From Apostichopus japonicus (taxonomy: Eukaryota > Echinodermata > Holothuroidea > Aspidochirotida > Stichopodidae), in contig NC_092574.1 of the NCBI RefSeq assembly GCF_037975245.1, forward strand, positions 14,214,713 through 14,278,712: a stretch of DNA of 64,000 nucleotides. The letters are read 5' to 3'. Under the pieces are notes generated by a model. It had not been told where the DNA came from. It did no database searches and worked only from the letters and a program-made list of their open reading frames with translations. This document shows positions 32,001 through 46,100 of the stretch, piece after piece. Each line of letters opens with the position of its first letter. Position 1 is the stretch's first letter. Both the position numbers and the translations under genes were made by a program.

Positions 32001-32186
32001 CAGATTAGAGTTATTCTTAGTTCAAAAGAAAATAAAGTTGTAAGCAACTGTCCAGTTTTGGAAGTTCCTTTTTTTTTCTTTCTTGTTGTTATTTTCATCC
32101 CTTTTCTTTTTCCTTCCTTTGTGTTATTGAAGCAAGCTGTGAAAGACTACAAAGGTGACTCAGAAATTAAAATGGAGACTGATTGA
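29026..32186 (+). CDS. POLR1D: RNA polymerase I/III subunit RPAC2 (AC19)
   Basis: Exons: 29026-29067, 30057-30175, 30585-30661, 31184-31263, 32133-32186. Together they give 124 codons including TGA, so 123 aa, close to the 133 aa of human POLR1D. The signature EDHTLGNALRYIIMK lies at residues 39-53, then PDVEFCGYNVPHPTESRINF and RIQSR, then a helix with QTCDHVLSTFD and a basic-acidic tail DYKGDSEIKMETD. The family pairs with RPAC1 through this alpha-like dimerisation fold to start assembly of RNA polymerases I and III in the nucleus. The start ATG (CACCGATGG) gives the usual short, variable N terminus. Exon 1 could end at 29064 instead, one codon shorter, but GTCAGT after 29067 is the better donor. 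Complete and apparently intact. Confidence 0.95.
30828..31045 (+). repeat. Minisatellite in POLR1D intron 3
   Basis: GATATTATGGTGGCAGAAGT and variants (TGGTGGCAGATGTT, TTGTGGCAGAAGTT) occur about seven times, separated by variable links such as TTATCTTAAAGG. Unit spacing ranges from about 25 to 50 bp. Confidence 0.85.
31600..31920 (+). repeat. G-rich tracts in POLR1D intron 4
   Basis: Three clusters of G runs lie on the coding strand: 31600-31640 (GGGGAGGGGGAGGGGTGGG, then GGAGGGAGGGAGGGAGGG), 31771-31785 (a G run of about ten) and 31886-31912. The first has enough closely spaced G runs to form a G-quadruplex in DNA or pre-mRNA. Confidence 0.7.
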
Positions 32187-33059
32187 TGAGAACATGAGGG
32201 ATTTTGAAGATGAATGGCAGATATTACACTGTAAATGGCAACTGTCAGAGGAGGACCAATGTTAATGTCTGGAGTAAGAGAAAGGAAGCCTCAACAATGG
32301 AAACATTTGACATTACATCGAGAATGGACATGTTCATTTTGCCTCAGTGTTTAACTTTATTCTTTAGCAGGTGTAAACATATCTTGTTGAGGGATTTCTT
32401 CAGACTTGTCTGGCTTTGAAACAGCAGTCTCATAGCGTGATAGAGGGGGTACATTGCGTTTAGTGTCACACTAGTAAGGAGGAAAGTTGAGGAATTCGAT
32501 GTTAAGTGGTAAAGGTTGTACACTTGTGCAAGGTATTTGACTGTGTGGCTCAGTTCATGGCCTGAGTGTGAGGAGTAAATGAAGAGCATGGTTGTGTAGG
32601 GTAACTGTGTTATACATATGTGGCTGCACTGATAGCCACTGTAGTTGCCGTGTGTGACTGTTAAATTTGTAACCCACTTTTTCCAACACGATTTTAATCT
32701 ACAAAGCCTTGGCAAAACAGCTCTAATTGAAACAAGGAAACATCAATTTTGTATTATGAGGCACTTTCATGGATTATTTCACCCTTTCACCAGAATTATA
32801 CAGTGAACTCAAGCTCATGGATGAAGTTATGGAAATTTTTCCTTGTTTTGAGCAGATTAAATCCGACTTTAACAAGTATAATTCTATTTTTGGCAAAATC
32901 TATTTGAATCATCACTGCTATCACATAGTTGAAAGATATCTGAACTACATCATGATAATCGTGATAACGGATAGAACATTTATGTTCTTAGTCACCATAA
33001 ACCATACTTTTTGGGTAGTTGTATTGAGGGAATGCCGGGTACAGTAGCTCTGTTACAGT

Positions 33060-33470
33060 GATCTTTGCATGTAGCTCTGTCCCATAGTAATGATAACTCC
33101 ATCCCATAGTAGTGATAGCTCTCCCACAGTTATCAACACAGGTTATTACATGTTGATAATACAGATCAGTAATGATACTGTAGCTCTGTCCCATAGAAAT
33201 GATAGCTCCATCCCATAGTAATGATAGCTCCATCCCATAGTAATGATAGCTGTCCCATAGTAATGACAGCTCCATCCCATATTAATGATAGCTCTCCCAT
33301 AGTTATCAACACAGGATAATACATGTTGATAATACAGATCAGTAATGATAGCTCCATCCCATAGTAATGATAGCTCCATCCCATAGTAATGATAGCTCTA
33401 TCTCATAGTAATGATAGCTCTATCCCATTGTTATCAACACATTATAGTACATGTTGATAATATACCACAG
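33060..33470 (+). repeat. Minisatellite with embedded inverted repeats
   Basis: The unit TAATGATAGCTCCATCCCAT and variants (CTCTGTCCCATAG, CTGTCCCATAG) repeat about 14 times. Three times the array is interrupted by TTATCAACA, a 12-nt linker and TGTTGATAA (33130-33159, 33303-33332, 33431-33460). Each pair of arms is a perfect 9-bp inverted repeat. The block lies in the presumed POLR1D 3' UTR. Confidence 0.85.
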
Positions 33471-33936
33471 TAATGGTAGCTCTATTCTCTACTTATCATT
33501 AGCATTCAAAGACAAACATGTAGAGATGTCCGTTGATAATATACCACAGTAATATATGCACTACTTATCATCAGCAAAGACAAATATAGCGGGTACTTTG
33601 TTGACCATTACATTAACAAAGTTGTAATGGCTCAATATGCAAGCAGTACTTCAAACGAGATAACCTATCAGTACTGTCCTTTTAATGTCAGGACGTGCCT
33701 CTGTCTGTCTTTGTACCAATAATCATTAAACATTAAAGAAATCCAAGAAAAAACAAGAAGACCGAGACATTCAATTGCATCTATATTTTCATCCAAAACT
33801 GATCAGATGCAGGGAATTTGTCGAGGATCTCGAACAAATTTCCAAACAGAATCTTCATTAAAAGCTTCACTGTGCACGGAAGCAATGCTTCAAGAAAATG
33901 TTATGCATATCCATATTTACAGGTTTACTAATTGTA

Positions 33937-33942
33937 AATAAA
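33937..33942 (+). terminator. Candidate polyadenylation signal (POLR1D)
   Basis: AATAAA in TTGTAAATAAAATG, followed by a T/G-rich stretch (CTGTTTGTATCTCTTG) about 30 bp on. It would give a 3' UTR of about 1.75 kb that includes the minisatellite. ATTAAA copies near 33727 are alternatives. Confidence 0.4.
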
Positions 33943-36900
33943 ATGTACACCTTACAGTATTTCATCCTGTTTGTATCTCTTGCTTACCTTCAGTTTGACT
34001 CTGCTGTACACACAATATTAAATATAACAATAATAATAATATTGTCCTAAGGCTAATATGCTAGAAATAAACCACACACTCGCACACACTACAAGAAAAT
34101 GGTTCCTAGCTCTCCATGTTATTCACAGATGCATCCAGATATTTCCCTGATATCAGTTTATTTTTCTTGGGAATTAAATTTTGCTACTTTACCCTACTCT
34201 ACCCTACCTGTCTGAACTCTCTCAAAACAAGTTTCTAAGAAAAGACAAATCTTGGAGAAAATTGTCGGTGAAATTTAAAAGTGTTAGTAGTTCTATTACG
34301 TTGTGAAATGTGAGGATAAAACATATATTGCATAACTTTCCTTGAATCTGTTGTTATGGATACCTGTTAACTTTGCTTGCAATCACAGAAACAACTTGGA
34401 ATGCCACTTTGGACTAAAGCAAATGTATATGTTTGTTTCCTGTCCCTGTTATTCTATCAATCTATATCTATGGTTAATTTTAAAATATAAAGTTGAGATG
34501 TTCAAACTGTGCCACAGTATTTATAAAGACAAAAACAGGAGACCAAAATGAGGAGAATCTAAAATTCAACAGTTCTCTCTATTAGGTAAAATAGAGACTA
34601 TTGATGGTTCCTTATATAAACCACATATGGCAGACATTGATAGGACCCTGTTATGCTAATGTACATGATAATACAGATTTGTTATAACATTTTAAGTACT
34701 TGCATCACATGATGGTACATGTTAGTCAATAAACTATTAGCAAAATTGATACACCCAAAGGTACATTTTAAATTCTAACTTTTGCATCATCCTGATTTGG
34801 GATCAAACAGAATATTTGCAATATTTGAGATGCTTCAAGAGGAGTTGATGCCACCAATCGTTTCTTAAAGTTTATGCGACTCTTAACAAGTTCATGGACA
34901 TGTTTTCCCATGGAGATAATGCAGTAACATGAGCCATGACTTAAGTCAGCCAAGACATGCACTGACTTGCCTGTTAGATGAAGTGATGTGTTAACAACTG
35001 TGCTGATAACCTTTAGTTCAGTTGCTGCATTAATTGGCTTAAAAATGTAATTGATCAGGAGATGGCTAATTAGCAGTATACAAGCTTCATAAAAGATCAT
35101 TAATTTAGCTACAGTGGCAGGTTTACAATTTACAACAAACACCTCACCTGACTCTTAGCATTGATGACCTACTCAAGAGTAATCTCCCATCACCTTAAAT
35201 CCCATTACTTTTCCAATGGCCTCTTTATTTTTTACATTTGACCCCATAATCTCATTAATATTCATAAGGTCTGTGCCACAAACACTAGGGCACACCTCAC
35301 TATAATACATCTACAGAGTACGTATGGCAAATATCCATCACTCCGTTGTAGAGTTATCGTGGACCCAAGCAAGTGTCACAGACGCACACACATACACGCT
35401 AACCTGATGGCATATGTTCCTTTGCTTCCAGCAAGGAACCAATAAAAAGAAACAAAACAAGAAAGAAAAAAATTCATACCTCTTTTGTCAAAACACCAAC
35501 AGAACTCTAGATAAACATGATTTTAACCTTAAACATTAGCATGTCATGGTGAAGCAGTATAGTAACTGCAAAAAATACTGAAGATTTAAGTATGTGTGTA
35601 CAGGATTCAAATTGCAACATCAAGTCAAAGTGACAAAACTCAAAACAAAATAATAAATTTGAAATACCCATATTACAGTTATTGCCATCTATGTATCTTT
35701 CTGTAATGAAACCTCTGTCCATGACAACGGCTCATTCAGTCACCCAATAAGATAGTATCAATGAACAAACAATTGTTGGCGTTAAACTTCTTCTATTTTT
35801 CTGAGAAAATGGAATCAATCTTAGATTTGATTTGCTTCATAAGTTACTTAAAAAAATAAACAAACACCAGGAAAAGTAAGTTTAAGAAAGCTGCATCATA
35901 TATTGAACTTAAAGGGAGACTAGTACGACATAGCTCAAATATTTTGCTAAATTTAATGATTATTCTACAAAACACCAAACGGCAACCCACCCTTGTGGAT
36001 ATTTCTCATTGATTCCAAACCGTTACATTACTACCACGATTGCACGATCTAACTTCTAGGGTACATACGTAATACAGTTTTGTGACTTGGACAGGGAAAT
36101 ATGATATTGTCACCAACAAGAATGAATTACAAACCACTGCACGGAGAAAGCTTCTTTATAATCAACAGTTATTTCTATACTCAACATGGATTTTTATAAG
36201 TACTATTAGATACCACCCCTCCCCCCCCATACATTTCCAAGATGACCCTCCAGCGATCAAGGAGCAGTAAATTTGAGAAAACAATTCAACAAAGGGAAAT
36301 ACACTGAGCATGGCAGTAAACTATTTCTTAATGTTTCAATACAAATGACAACTACTCTGCTATCTGTGTGCAATGATGATGACATGTGATGCCAATAGGT
36401 AGACTTGTTTTCTCTTAATCTTTACTAAGGTAACAGGAGCACGGATTCTTTTAAGTTGCTGAAAGAAATCTGACTTCTGGCTTAAATTACTTTTACACTG
36501 GCATAATATGGAAGAACATTAGCAATGAGGGAAAAAAAAAAACACTGAATAAGATACAAAACAATGGCCAACAGCATTTTCACATTATTTCTTTGTTTTT
36601 TAAATACACTCTCCTTTAAAATATAAAAGTCATGTGCTGTGCAGATATCATTTAAATGCATACATTTCTGTAAGCCGGTTTTGCACTCATATATTTCTTC
36701 TCTTCGTGATGTTAAATGAGGCCCAATCTTCGCAATTTGTGCATATTCCTCATGAAGAGCATCTGTATTAAAATCGTTAGAGCACTTTAAGGAAAAGTAC
36801 AATGTCAAACTCGGACAGATTTCACTCCTTTACACAAACGCTGCTCTGACCTTCCAAAATATTACACATTGAATTGTCATATCTGTACTACTCGCTTGCT

Positions 36901-37192
36901 CCAATGTTTGTCTCTCCGATCCTCAAAATGTTTGACCTCTCGGAAATCATATTCATGATCAAACTTTATGACACGTTTGTAGTTTTCCTTGTCACATCTG
37001 GGAGGAATGACCTGTTTTTATCAACGCTTGCCCTTTTTCGTCCACTGATCGCACCCGGCGCGTGCCTCTTGTGCTGTAGTCTTCTCCTCTCTCTGTTTGC
37101 GATCTTGCGCCGTGCTTCTCAGGGATCTTACAGCGAGACCTAAAACTACTACAGACTGAAGCGCAATCGCAAGAAAGGACAGGCTCTGTCCC

Positions 37193-40100
37193 TCAGACAG
37201 TGTAAACTTTAGCTCGGTGCACCTCTTCCTCTGTCAGGGAAGGTTTGAGCAAGAAGAATTCCTTCATGTTATTAACGAAACCACGGTCGTAAGGGTTGTA
37301 GAAATGGCCGTGTGCATCTTTCAGGTAATCGTAGCGGCTTGCGTTGATTCTTTCGTTTGTGTTGGTGTTTTTAGCAGCCATGTACCACTGTCGAGAGGAG
37401 AGAAGTCTGAGTATTAAAGACATGTGAATATTGTACTTCTCAAGAGCTTCCTAGTCAAACAAAGAGTATGGTGTGTCTTATTCTACAGTTAGCAACTGGT
37501 TGTGCTTGCAAGGTGATGCCTGCCTAACACTCATGTATTAACTATTATTAATTTTCTACCTGGGCCAGAGAGAAACAAGGTTAGAGCAAAGGGTCAGGGA
37601 GAATCAAATTTTGCTATACATAGATTGAGCAATGTGTAAAGGTAGACTTAGACCTCTAGGGTGTGTATATGCAATTAATACAAGATTATGGGCTGATTTT
37701 TTTCCCCTGCATGCTACAAAAAAATTATTTTCCTGTCCCAAAAGCTGTCTATTGAGAGAATTCCTGCTTCTGTTATTTTCATTTACTGATATTATGGGCC
37801 TTACACCTACGTCACTGACAATATAAAATACATGGCATTAATGTCTTGGTCTGACAGCTGTTATTGTTAATGACTGGTATTAAGGCTAATCACACATATG
37901 TCACTGGACAGATACAAATACACATCATTTATGTTTGAATGACTCTTAGTAGATGTGAAATACATTTATACTCAAAAGATTAACAAGTGAAAGCCTGATT
38001 TTTGTTAACAATCTTTGTCTGGAAAACAATGAACACCGAAAAGTGTAATGATGACTATCAGCAGGACTCGGCATAAATCATTGAGAGGTTATAAATGACT
38101 CTATGAGAAGAACCAAAACTTACAGCACTTCCGCAGAGCATGCTTGCCACAAATCCAAAGAAGAAGGCCTCCAAGATCCCAAGGACGTAGAGAACATTTG
38201 TGCCCTCCAGTTCAATGAGTGTAAAGGCAAAGTATAAGGTCATCCATGTCATGATGGCAACTGATGTTGTAAACCCAGCAAACATATTCCTTGGAAAAAA
38301 AGAATTCAAAGACATCTGTTAAGGAATCTACTCTTTGCTTTACAACAAACAAATAGAAAGAATTTCACTATTATACAGACTAATATTACAGACTTGCCTG
38401 GCAGAAGTATCTGTTTTTGCAATTTTCATCCATAAAACAATGAATGCACATTATTACCCAAATTTTGCATAATCAGATTTTGAAATCAGGAGAAGATGCT
38501 TATAATTGATATTGGCCAACAGTGTACAGATGAAACATAAGTTTGGCACACCATATTCACAAAATGGGGGAATAATAATAAATTATACACAACAAAAACA
38601 ATCCCCCTGCCAACCCCCCCCCCCTCCCAAAGAGTTAGGAAACTTCTTGTTCCATTGGAAAAATCACCCAGCTTGAAACTCAATATCTGAGAGATGGAAT
38701 TTTACGAACCTATTCTTGAGACCCACGCAGTTGTATATGTAGGGACAATGGTGGTCAAATTCCATGACGCATCTGTTGCATGTGCGACAGTGTTTTGTGC
38801 GGAGCGGTTTCACGTTACGACATGTGTGACAAAGTCTACTCAGGGGGTTACGTCCCTGTTTCCACTCGTCGAAATGCGCCACCTGTAAAATGTCAGGGAG
38901 AGAATGATCAGAGTATCAGAATGTGACAAATGTTCATGTTTGTTCATCAACATTAATGTGAAACTATTTGTGACTAGTAATAATGTTCCTAACTGGAAAA
39001 GAATTCCATCCATGCTTTTACATTCAACAAGTACCAGAAAGAAAACTTGTCATTATTTACATTATCATGCCACAAAACATTCAGAATTTATATAACCAGA
39101 AATATGATACTTTTAAGGTTGTTGTCATAAAAAGATGATCATTAACACAGCTGGATCCATACCTGCTTCTACAACTTGGCCAATACCAGACTAAAAAAGG
39201 ATTTACTGTACATCAAAATGTTACAATTTATGTGCAAGCTCTATCAACATTAATGTGAAATTTTCTCCTCTATCATCAAAATGTTTCCACCCTGTTGCAA
39301 AGTAAAATATTATTACCGAATTGATATGTTGTCAGGGATTTGTTATTTTTACCGTGACCTGAGATCAAATGGTGGCCAATGAAGTAGCGCTTGTAGACAC
39401 AGATTTAATGTTCAACTGCAGGATGCATAGATAGTAAAATATCCATGGTACGTTGCTACAACCATGAAGAAGGCGTATACATTAAGATTGCAAAAGAAAG
39501 TGGGCAAATGATCTACAGAAAGGCTGCTTAGCATTAGAATGACAGGATTCCCAGAAACAGTTGAACAACACATAGACAGGCAAAACAGAGTTAACTTTAC
39601 GCTAAGTCAATGTTTATTTTACCCCAACCGTTTGCTTGTATATTTATCAATAAAAAATTATGGGAAGAAATTTTTAATGTTTTTCGTCTAATGAAAGGGA
39701 AAAATATGCAAGTTGCACATTTTGCATGACAAGGAAAGTGATAGTCTTTGTAATTATCTGCATAGTGTTGGACCATTCCATACACACACATGCCATTCAT
39801 TTTACACTATGCAAGTGTCCGCACTCTAGCACACGTGCAGTTATGCAAATTGTACAGGAAGAACACATAATAAGATCAGTAACATAAAAAATAAAAATTA
39901 TTCACATATATGAGAATAAAAACAAATGAAAAATGAATTAAAAGCATGCAAATTACCTTTACCTTTTTGATGGCTAAGTCATACTCTGACGAATTCCTGG
40001 GTAGGAAGCCAGGGTCCCTCATATAGCAATAATAGAAGGTATACCACATGAAGACATTGTTGAAAATGAAGAAGATATGAAGACCAGGCATCATTGCAAA

Positions 40101-43100
40101 TGTGGTAGGAAAACACTGGAAGAGAAAGAGATGATTGAAAACATCATCCATTTCCTATATATGCTAATACCTCTCTAAACTGTCCACCCATATCATGTTT
40201 CAAAGCACTCGTACTGGCAGTACAAACAGTTCCTAACCTTTATCTGATACTAATGCTAATACCTCTCTAAACTGTCCGCCCATATCATGCTTCAAAGCCC
40301 TCGTACTGACAGTACAAACAGTTCCTAACCTTTATCTGATACTAATGCTAATACCTCTCTAAACTGTCTGCCCATATCATGCTTCAAAGCCCACATACTG
40401 ACAGTACAAACAGTTCCTAACCTTTATGTGATACTAATGCTAATACCTCTCTAAACTGTCCACCCATATCATGCTTCAAAGCCCACATACTGACAGTACA
40501 AATAGTTCCTAACCTTTATGTGATACTAATGCTAATACCTCTCTAAACTGTCTGCCTGTATCATGCTTCAAAGCCCTTGCACTGACAGTACAAATAGTTC
40601 CTAACCTTTATGTGATACTAATGCTAATACCTCTCAAAACTGTCCACCCATATCATGCTTCAAAGCCCTCGTACTGACAGTACAAATAGTTCCTAACCTT
40701 TATCTGATACTAATGCTAATACCTCTCTAAACTGTCTGCCATATCATGCTTCAAAGCACTCGTACTGACAGTACAAACAGTTCCTAACCTTTATCTGATA
40801 CTAATGCTAATACCTCTCTAAACTGTCTGCCCATATCATGCTTCAAAGCCCACATACTGACAGTACAAACAGTTCCTAACCTTTATCTGATACAAAACCT
40901 CTCTAAACTGTCTGCCATATCATGCTTCAAAGCACTCGTACTGACAGTACAAACAGTTCCTAACCTTTATCTGATACTAATGCTAATACAGTACCTCTCT
41001 AAACTGTCTGCCATATCAGGCTTCAAAGCACTCGTACTGACAGTACAAACAGTTCCTAACCTTACTCTAGGAAACATGATATTCTTACTGCTCATACTGC
41101 GGAAGATGTAAAATATACAAATAACAATTAAAAATGTCAAGCATCCTAAAAATTTAAGCTTTGGACTAGGAAGTGCCCTCACTCCCTCACCCCCCCCCCC
41201 CTTATTTTTTGCTGTGATGTTTGAAGAGGACTAAAATGACCAGTCAGTTGTTGACTTCATATGACACAAAAAGTATAAAGTTGACTGTAGCTACTAATTC
41301 ATCTTTCAAAGTCATATGAAAACATAATCGCAATATATATTTGATACATGAAAGAATTCTATTGGAAAGTGAAGAACTTACCCTAAAAACATACATTGGG
41401 TATCCCCAAAATAATGTAGACAAAACAAAAAACAGGAATGGAGATTTGCTATTTCCAGGAGGACCAAAGAAAATTGTCCTGCGGAGAAAGGAGACACAGA
41501 GACGATTCTACTAAAGAAAATAGATATATAGACTAAAGTAGCTAACATCTAATTTTCCTACAAATCTAAGTGCTTTATGCAGTAATACTCGAGATGAACA
41601 GCAAAACGGACTTGTAAAGCCAACATTGGAGCTAATATGTCAAAACAAGTAGCACATAAATAATTTTCATTCCTCTCTACCTCTTCGCCTACATCACCCC
41701 CCCCCCTCACCATCCCACCCCACTCTTGTCTTTCAATGTATACTCCTATTGGTAGTAACTTAAAGCAGACATTTGTAGTTGGTCGTCAAAACTGTCCAGC
41801 AATGTTAGTGAACCTAAGTACTGTGTACTACTCAAAATAAGATATCAATTGATCAATGATCAATACTGTAACATATATTTGATACCAAAAGAACATTGTA
41901 TAACCAAACAATCATTGATTCCATTTTCAATTTAAATATCATAATAATCAACTTTTCAAGTATCACACTAAAATTCTTTTTAAACTTTTACCACAGGTTT
42001 GAAATATAGCTTGACAAATGAAGCTATTAGGCCATGAATTATTATGGAATGCTAGTGTTTGTTGAACTTTTAATCTAGAAAGCTGTTTTAATTACAGCTA
42101 ATTATTACACAGTGAATTGACACCCTTTAACATGGTTTATGGCCCTCTCCTACAGTATCTCACTCCTCCCCCACTCCCCCCGACCCATCTAATCTTTTCC
42201 CCCACTTTATCAAATGAGGTTAATTTACTTTGATCAACCCACACTCATTTTATTTCATTCCATTTGACATTGAGAATTTTAATGGGAAATTTATAACAAT
42301 TATAGACTAACCTGAAATGTTACTATTTTCATTATCAAAAGCCACTAGCCAACATTATCAATTACAAGACAAATATGACCACTTCACAGCAAAGAAACAA
42401 CCATAGGCAGCAATAATAGAAAGAAGATTGTAAGCACCTTCACCTGTACACAAACACAAATTATTTTCACTAATAAACACTTTATCATGACAACATAAAG
42501 CAGGGTTCCTCCAATAATTTTCTAAGAGGGCCAAAAAGACACATTAATATAGGTTAAGCAATGTACACAGGGTAGGCTGGCCAGGTGCTCAAGTCAATGG
42601 CCATTCAAGCTTGTATACACGTCTAGTGCAAGACTGTGGGACAACATTTCTACAGGACCAAAAAGAGCCTTGGTATACTACTTCATATTACAAATTTATT
42701 AATATAAATTGTCCTTGTTGAGTCATCACTTTCTGTGTTGGCATACCACTACCTGTAATATTTTTTTTTGGGGGGGGGGGGCATTAAGTCTTTTAATAAA
42801 AAAAAAAGAAGGCCATTAAAGCCTATAAAGTCCATAATACCTTCAATGGCTTGAAAAACAAACACAAGTCAAAAAATCCTCATCTCAACAACTATATCTT
42901 TTAATAGTAAATTGATATACAAGATTGGTCAACTCGTTGGACTGATGCAACGATGTAACTAGCTCTTGTTTTGAATATGGAAGTCTATCTTTTGGCAGAA
43001 AATGTTTGTTTTTTATTATAAAGCTCAAAATTGCTGTGCAAAATTGTTCCCTGCATCATCATGCATTTGCAGCCACACAATTAATTCCACGAGATATCTC

Positions 43101-46100
43101 AAACTGCTAGGCTACCACACGTCATCGTAACATAATACAAACATAAACTCTAATGTGTTTCTTACTTCCACAAGAAATCTCAAACTGCTAGTCTACCTCG
43201 CATTATCGTAACATAATACGAACATAAAACTAAAAATTGTTTTTCTGATTAATTTCTCGACTTACTTCAAGTCTAATCTCGGTATAATGCTCTTCTGGAA
43301 TTTGACTTCCTTCTCCAGATATCCCGAGATGTCCCCGTGTTTACGTCCCTTGGCCAGCATCAGCGGTGATTTGTGGTTGTGGTCCTCTAGATCAACCTCC
43401 ACGCCGTCCTGCTCGCACAACATTCTCACCGTATTCAAGTCACCGTTGATGCATGCTAAATGAAGCGGTGTCTGTGACATGTCATCAAAAAATATAAAAA
43501 AATCAATTTGAGAACTATCATGTGTCACAGCAGTTTGAGTGTGTAGTAATAACAATAATCATATTAAATGTCTCTCCATTCCTCATTCTATCCTCTGAGA
43601 GAGAGAGAGAGATAGATAGAGAGATAAGAGATGTTGATGTTTCTGCTGTCATCTACTGTTACAAGTGAGAGTGCCATTAATCAGTACATTAACTATCAAA
43701 TTTGCAAACTTTTATACTGTCGTTACAACTATCACTACTTGAATGTCTTCATGTCGCCATAGCAACCAATGGCATACGTCAAACTGGGCAAAAAAGGGAC
43801 TTCACATAAAAACAGAAACCTATTCAGATATGTAAGGAAATGATGCCAGGGGTTAGGGGAAAAGGGAAACCTTGTGACCCCCCCCACCCTCCATATTTCA
43901 ACACCACACAAACGTTGAAAGTTGTTATTAGCACAATAGACAATGCGTAGAACTAATTATAGACTTAACTTTAACCCTAAACATGCCACAGAATGTATCA
44001 TTTCACTTCAGATATTTCAATTTTTGTTTTGTTGTAACATGATATATTGGCACAATATTTTGTGTCTAAATTCAACCTTTTTGAGGATTGATTGAAGCCT
44101 GGTTAATGTATTCTGTTATTAATACAACCTAACCTGCTACTTTGCTGTGTTATCATCAGAATTTAACTAAAGTTGACTTAAACATGACTTATATTACATA
44201 ACCACTTGTTAAATTCACCTTTCACATTCCAACACAACAACTTGCAATTAACCCAAATTAAATTAACTTTATATACAAAAGAATGAAATACATTTGCTTT
44301 TCTTTTTCTCTCTATAACTGTATTACAAAACGTGCTGTGCTAAAAAAAGTCTCCATACCTGACCAAAATTGTCCTTCTGTCTCGGATTAAAGCCAGAATA
44401 AATTAAGAGCCTCGTTAAGTCGCAGTGACCTGGCGTTAAAAAATTGGAAATGCATCGTATCAGGCAGAATACGCGACATTCATACAAAAAAAAAATGAAT
44501 TTATATTTTCTACGTTTCTTTCTCTACATTCTATTATAAGTCCAATGCTACTTGCAGTAAACACACTTTCATTCAATGTGCACTGCTTTGTCATCAACAG
44601 CAAATATTAAAATGAAACACATTGTACTGGACTATATGTTAAACATTGTCTGGGAGACAGACAATAATAAATAACTACAGTTCATACACATCTCCCTTTC
44701 TAGAAATAACTACAACATTTTCCCTACATTCCTTACAAACATATGTATGCAAGTTCAGTCATTTGTTTCCAATTCTGTAGATCTGTAGAGCAAAGTATGT
44801 CATTGGTCAATTTAAAAACACCCTGCAGCCAACCTGTTGTGATTAAAACTAAAATGTTTTCATTTGAAGAAACTGAATTGTCCACCAGGGACATATTGAC
44901 AAAAATCTGCATAGAGACTTGTAGACATTATCCATCGCCTATGGGCTTCATTAGAGTTCTTGCGTCATAAATTACTGTGTTTATATTTAAATTACCTTTA
45001 AATGCAGCCCAATGTAGAGCATTGTCTCCTTCTCTGTCTGTGAGCTGGAGCCGAGCTCCTTTACCCATAAGATAACCGGCTAACATTGTCTGACCGTACT
45101 GGCAAGCGATAATCAATGGTGAGCAGCCCTGAGAAAGAAAGAAAAGAGTAGTAATAAATATTTACAGCAAAATAAGAATGTAACTGTATATGGTAAAAAA
45201 TGTGGGCAATTTCAGACAGATACAAGCAGAATTAGAAATTAGGCTTGTAAATATTACAAAATGTGTATTACAATAAAAGCTACATACTTCATTGAAACAG
45301 AACTGTTATAATTTAAAAAAAAATAATAATTTAATAAATGTTAAAAACACAGCTTCTAGCATATTTTGTGCTTACTGCTCTCAACATCTAGCTTGGTACA
45401 TGGCAGAATGGATGTATTCATAACCCTTAAGTAAAGTAAAGATAGCTCATTTGTTTATTTTGTGTGATATGTTAGTTTTCTTTTAACTTCTTGTGCTTAC
45501 AGGTCACAACACCCAGTACTTGCTACATGACAGAATGTGTGCATTCATTAACACTACAAGAAAACCTCTTTTTTTTGGCATTGTAGTTTTTTATTTATTT
45601 ATTTATTTTTGTTGTTGTCCAAAACAATTTTTTGGGGGACCTTAAACATCTCTGCCTTCAAAAGTCATAGGAATAAAATCAAGTAACAAGTTTACGGGTA
45701 GACAAGTCACAATACTTGTCTGCTAAACACAAAAGGAAACTAATCATCATCCTCCATCCAAACCTGTACTGTACACACTAGTACTCACATATACTGATGT
45801 TTTTGTGATTTTAACCATCTTGTGTTTGAGTTTGAAAATACTAACATTTGAATGAGGTCCCACTGAACAACCCTCAATCTCACCCCCACCCCCATCCTCC
45901 CACTCTGCCAAAATAGCTTGAAAAGTACCTACCTTATTGTCAACAGTGTCTATGGAAATTCCAGCCTGTAGAAGTATATCACAGATAGCAATATTGCCGT
46001 TAACACACGCCCAGTGGATGGGCCTTGGACCTAAATCGTTGCGACTTTGTAAATCTGTGCAAAAGGAAAAGGAAGGTTCATGGAAGCATTAACATCAATG

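Larger units (their letters stand above)
32187..37192. other. Convergent 3' UTRs and spacer, POLR1D / ankyrin-DHHC gene
   Basis: No supported coding region in 5 kb between the two facing stop codons. It contains the 22-bp minisatellite at 33060-33470 and a POLR1D polyadenylation candidate at 33937. Minus-strand AATAAA candidates lie at 35224-35229 and near 34157 for the opposite gene. Two minus-strand open frames of 124 and 108 codons (34768-35142, 36482-36808) have no recognisable domain and no splice context, and probably arise by chance inside a 3' UTR. Confidence 0.5.

Noticed and set aside
32988-33384. Repetitive open frames with MELSLLWDG-type repeats
   Set aside because: They are translations of the 22-bp minisatellite, not genes.
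34768-35142. 124-codon minus-strand open frame
   Set aside because: It lies in the probable 3' UTR of the ankyrin-DHHC gene, with no domain, Kozak support or splice context. Could be revisited if transcripts show otherwise.
36482-36808. 108-codon minus-strand open frame after the palmitoyltransferase stop
   Set aside because: Same 3' UTR setting, no family resemblance, and not joined in frame to the gene.
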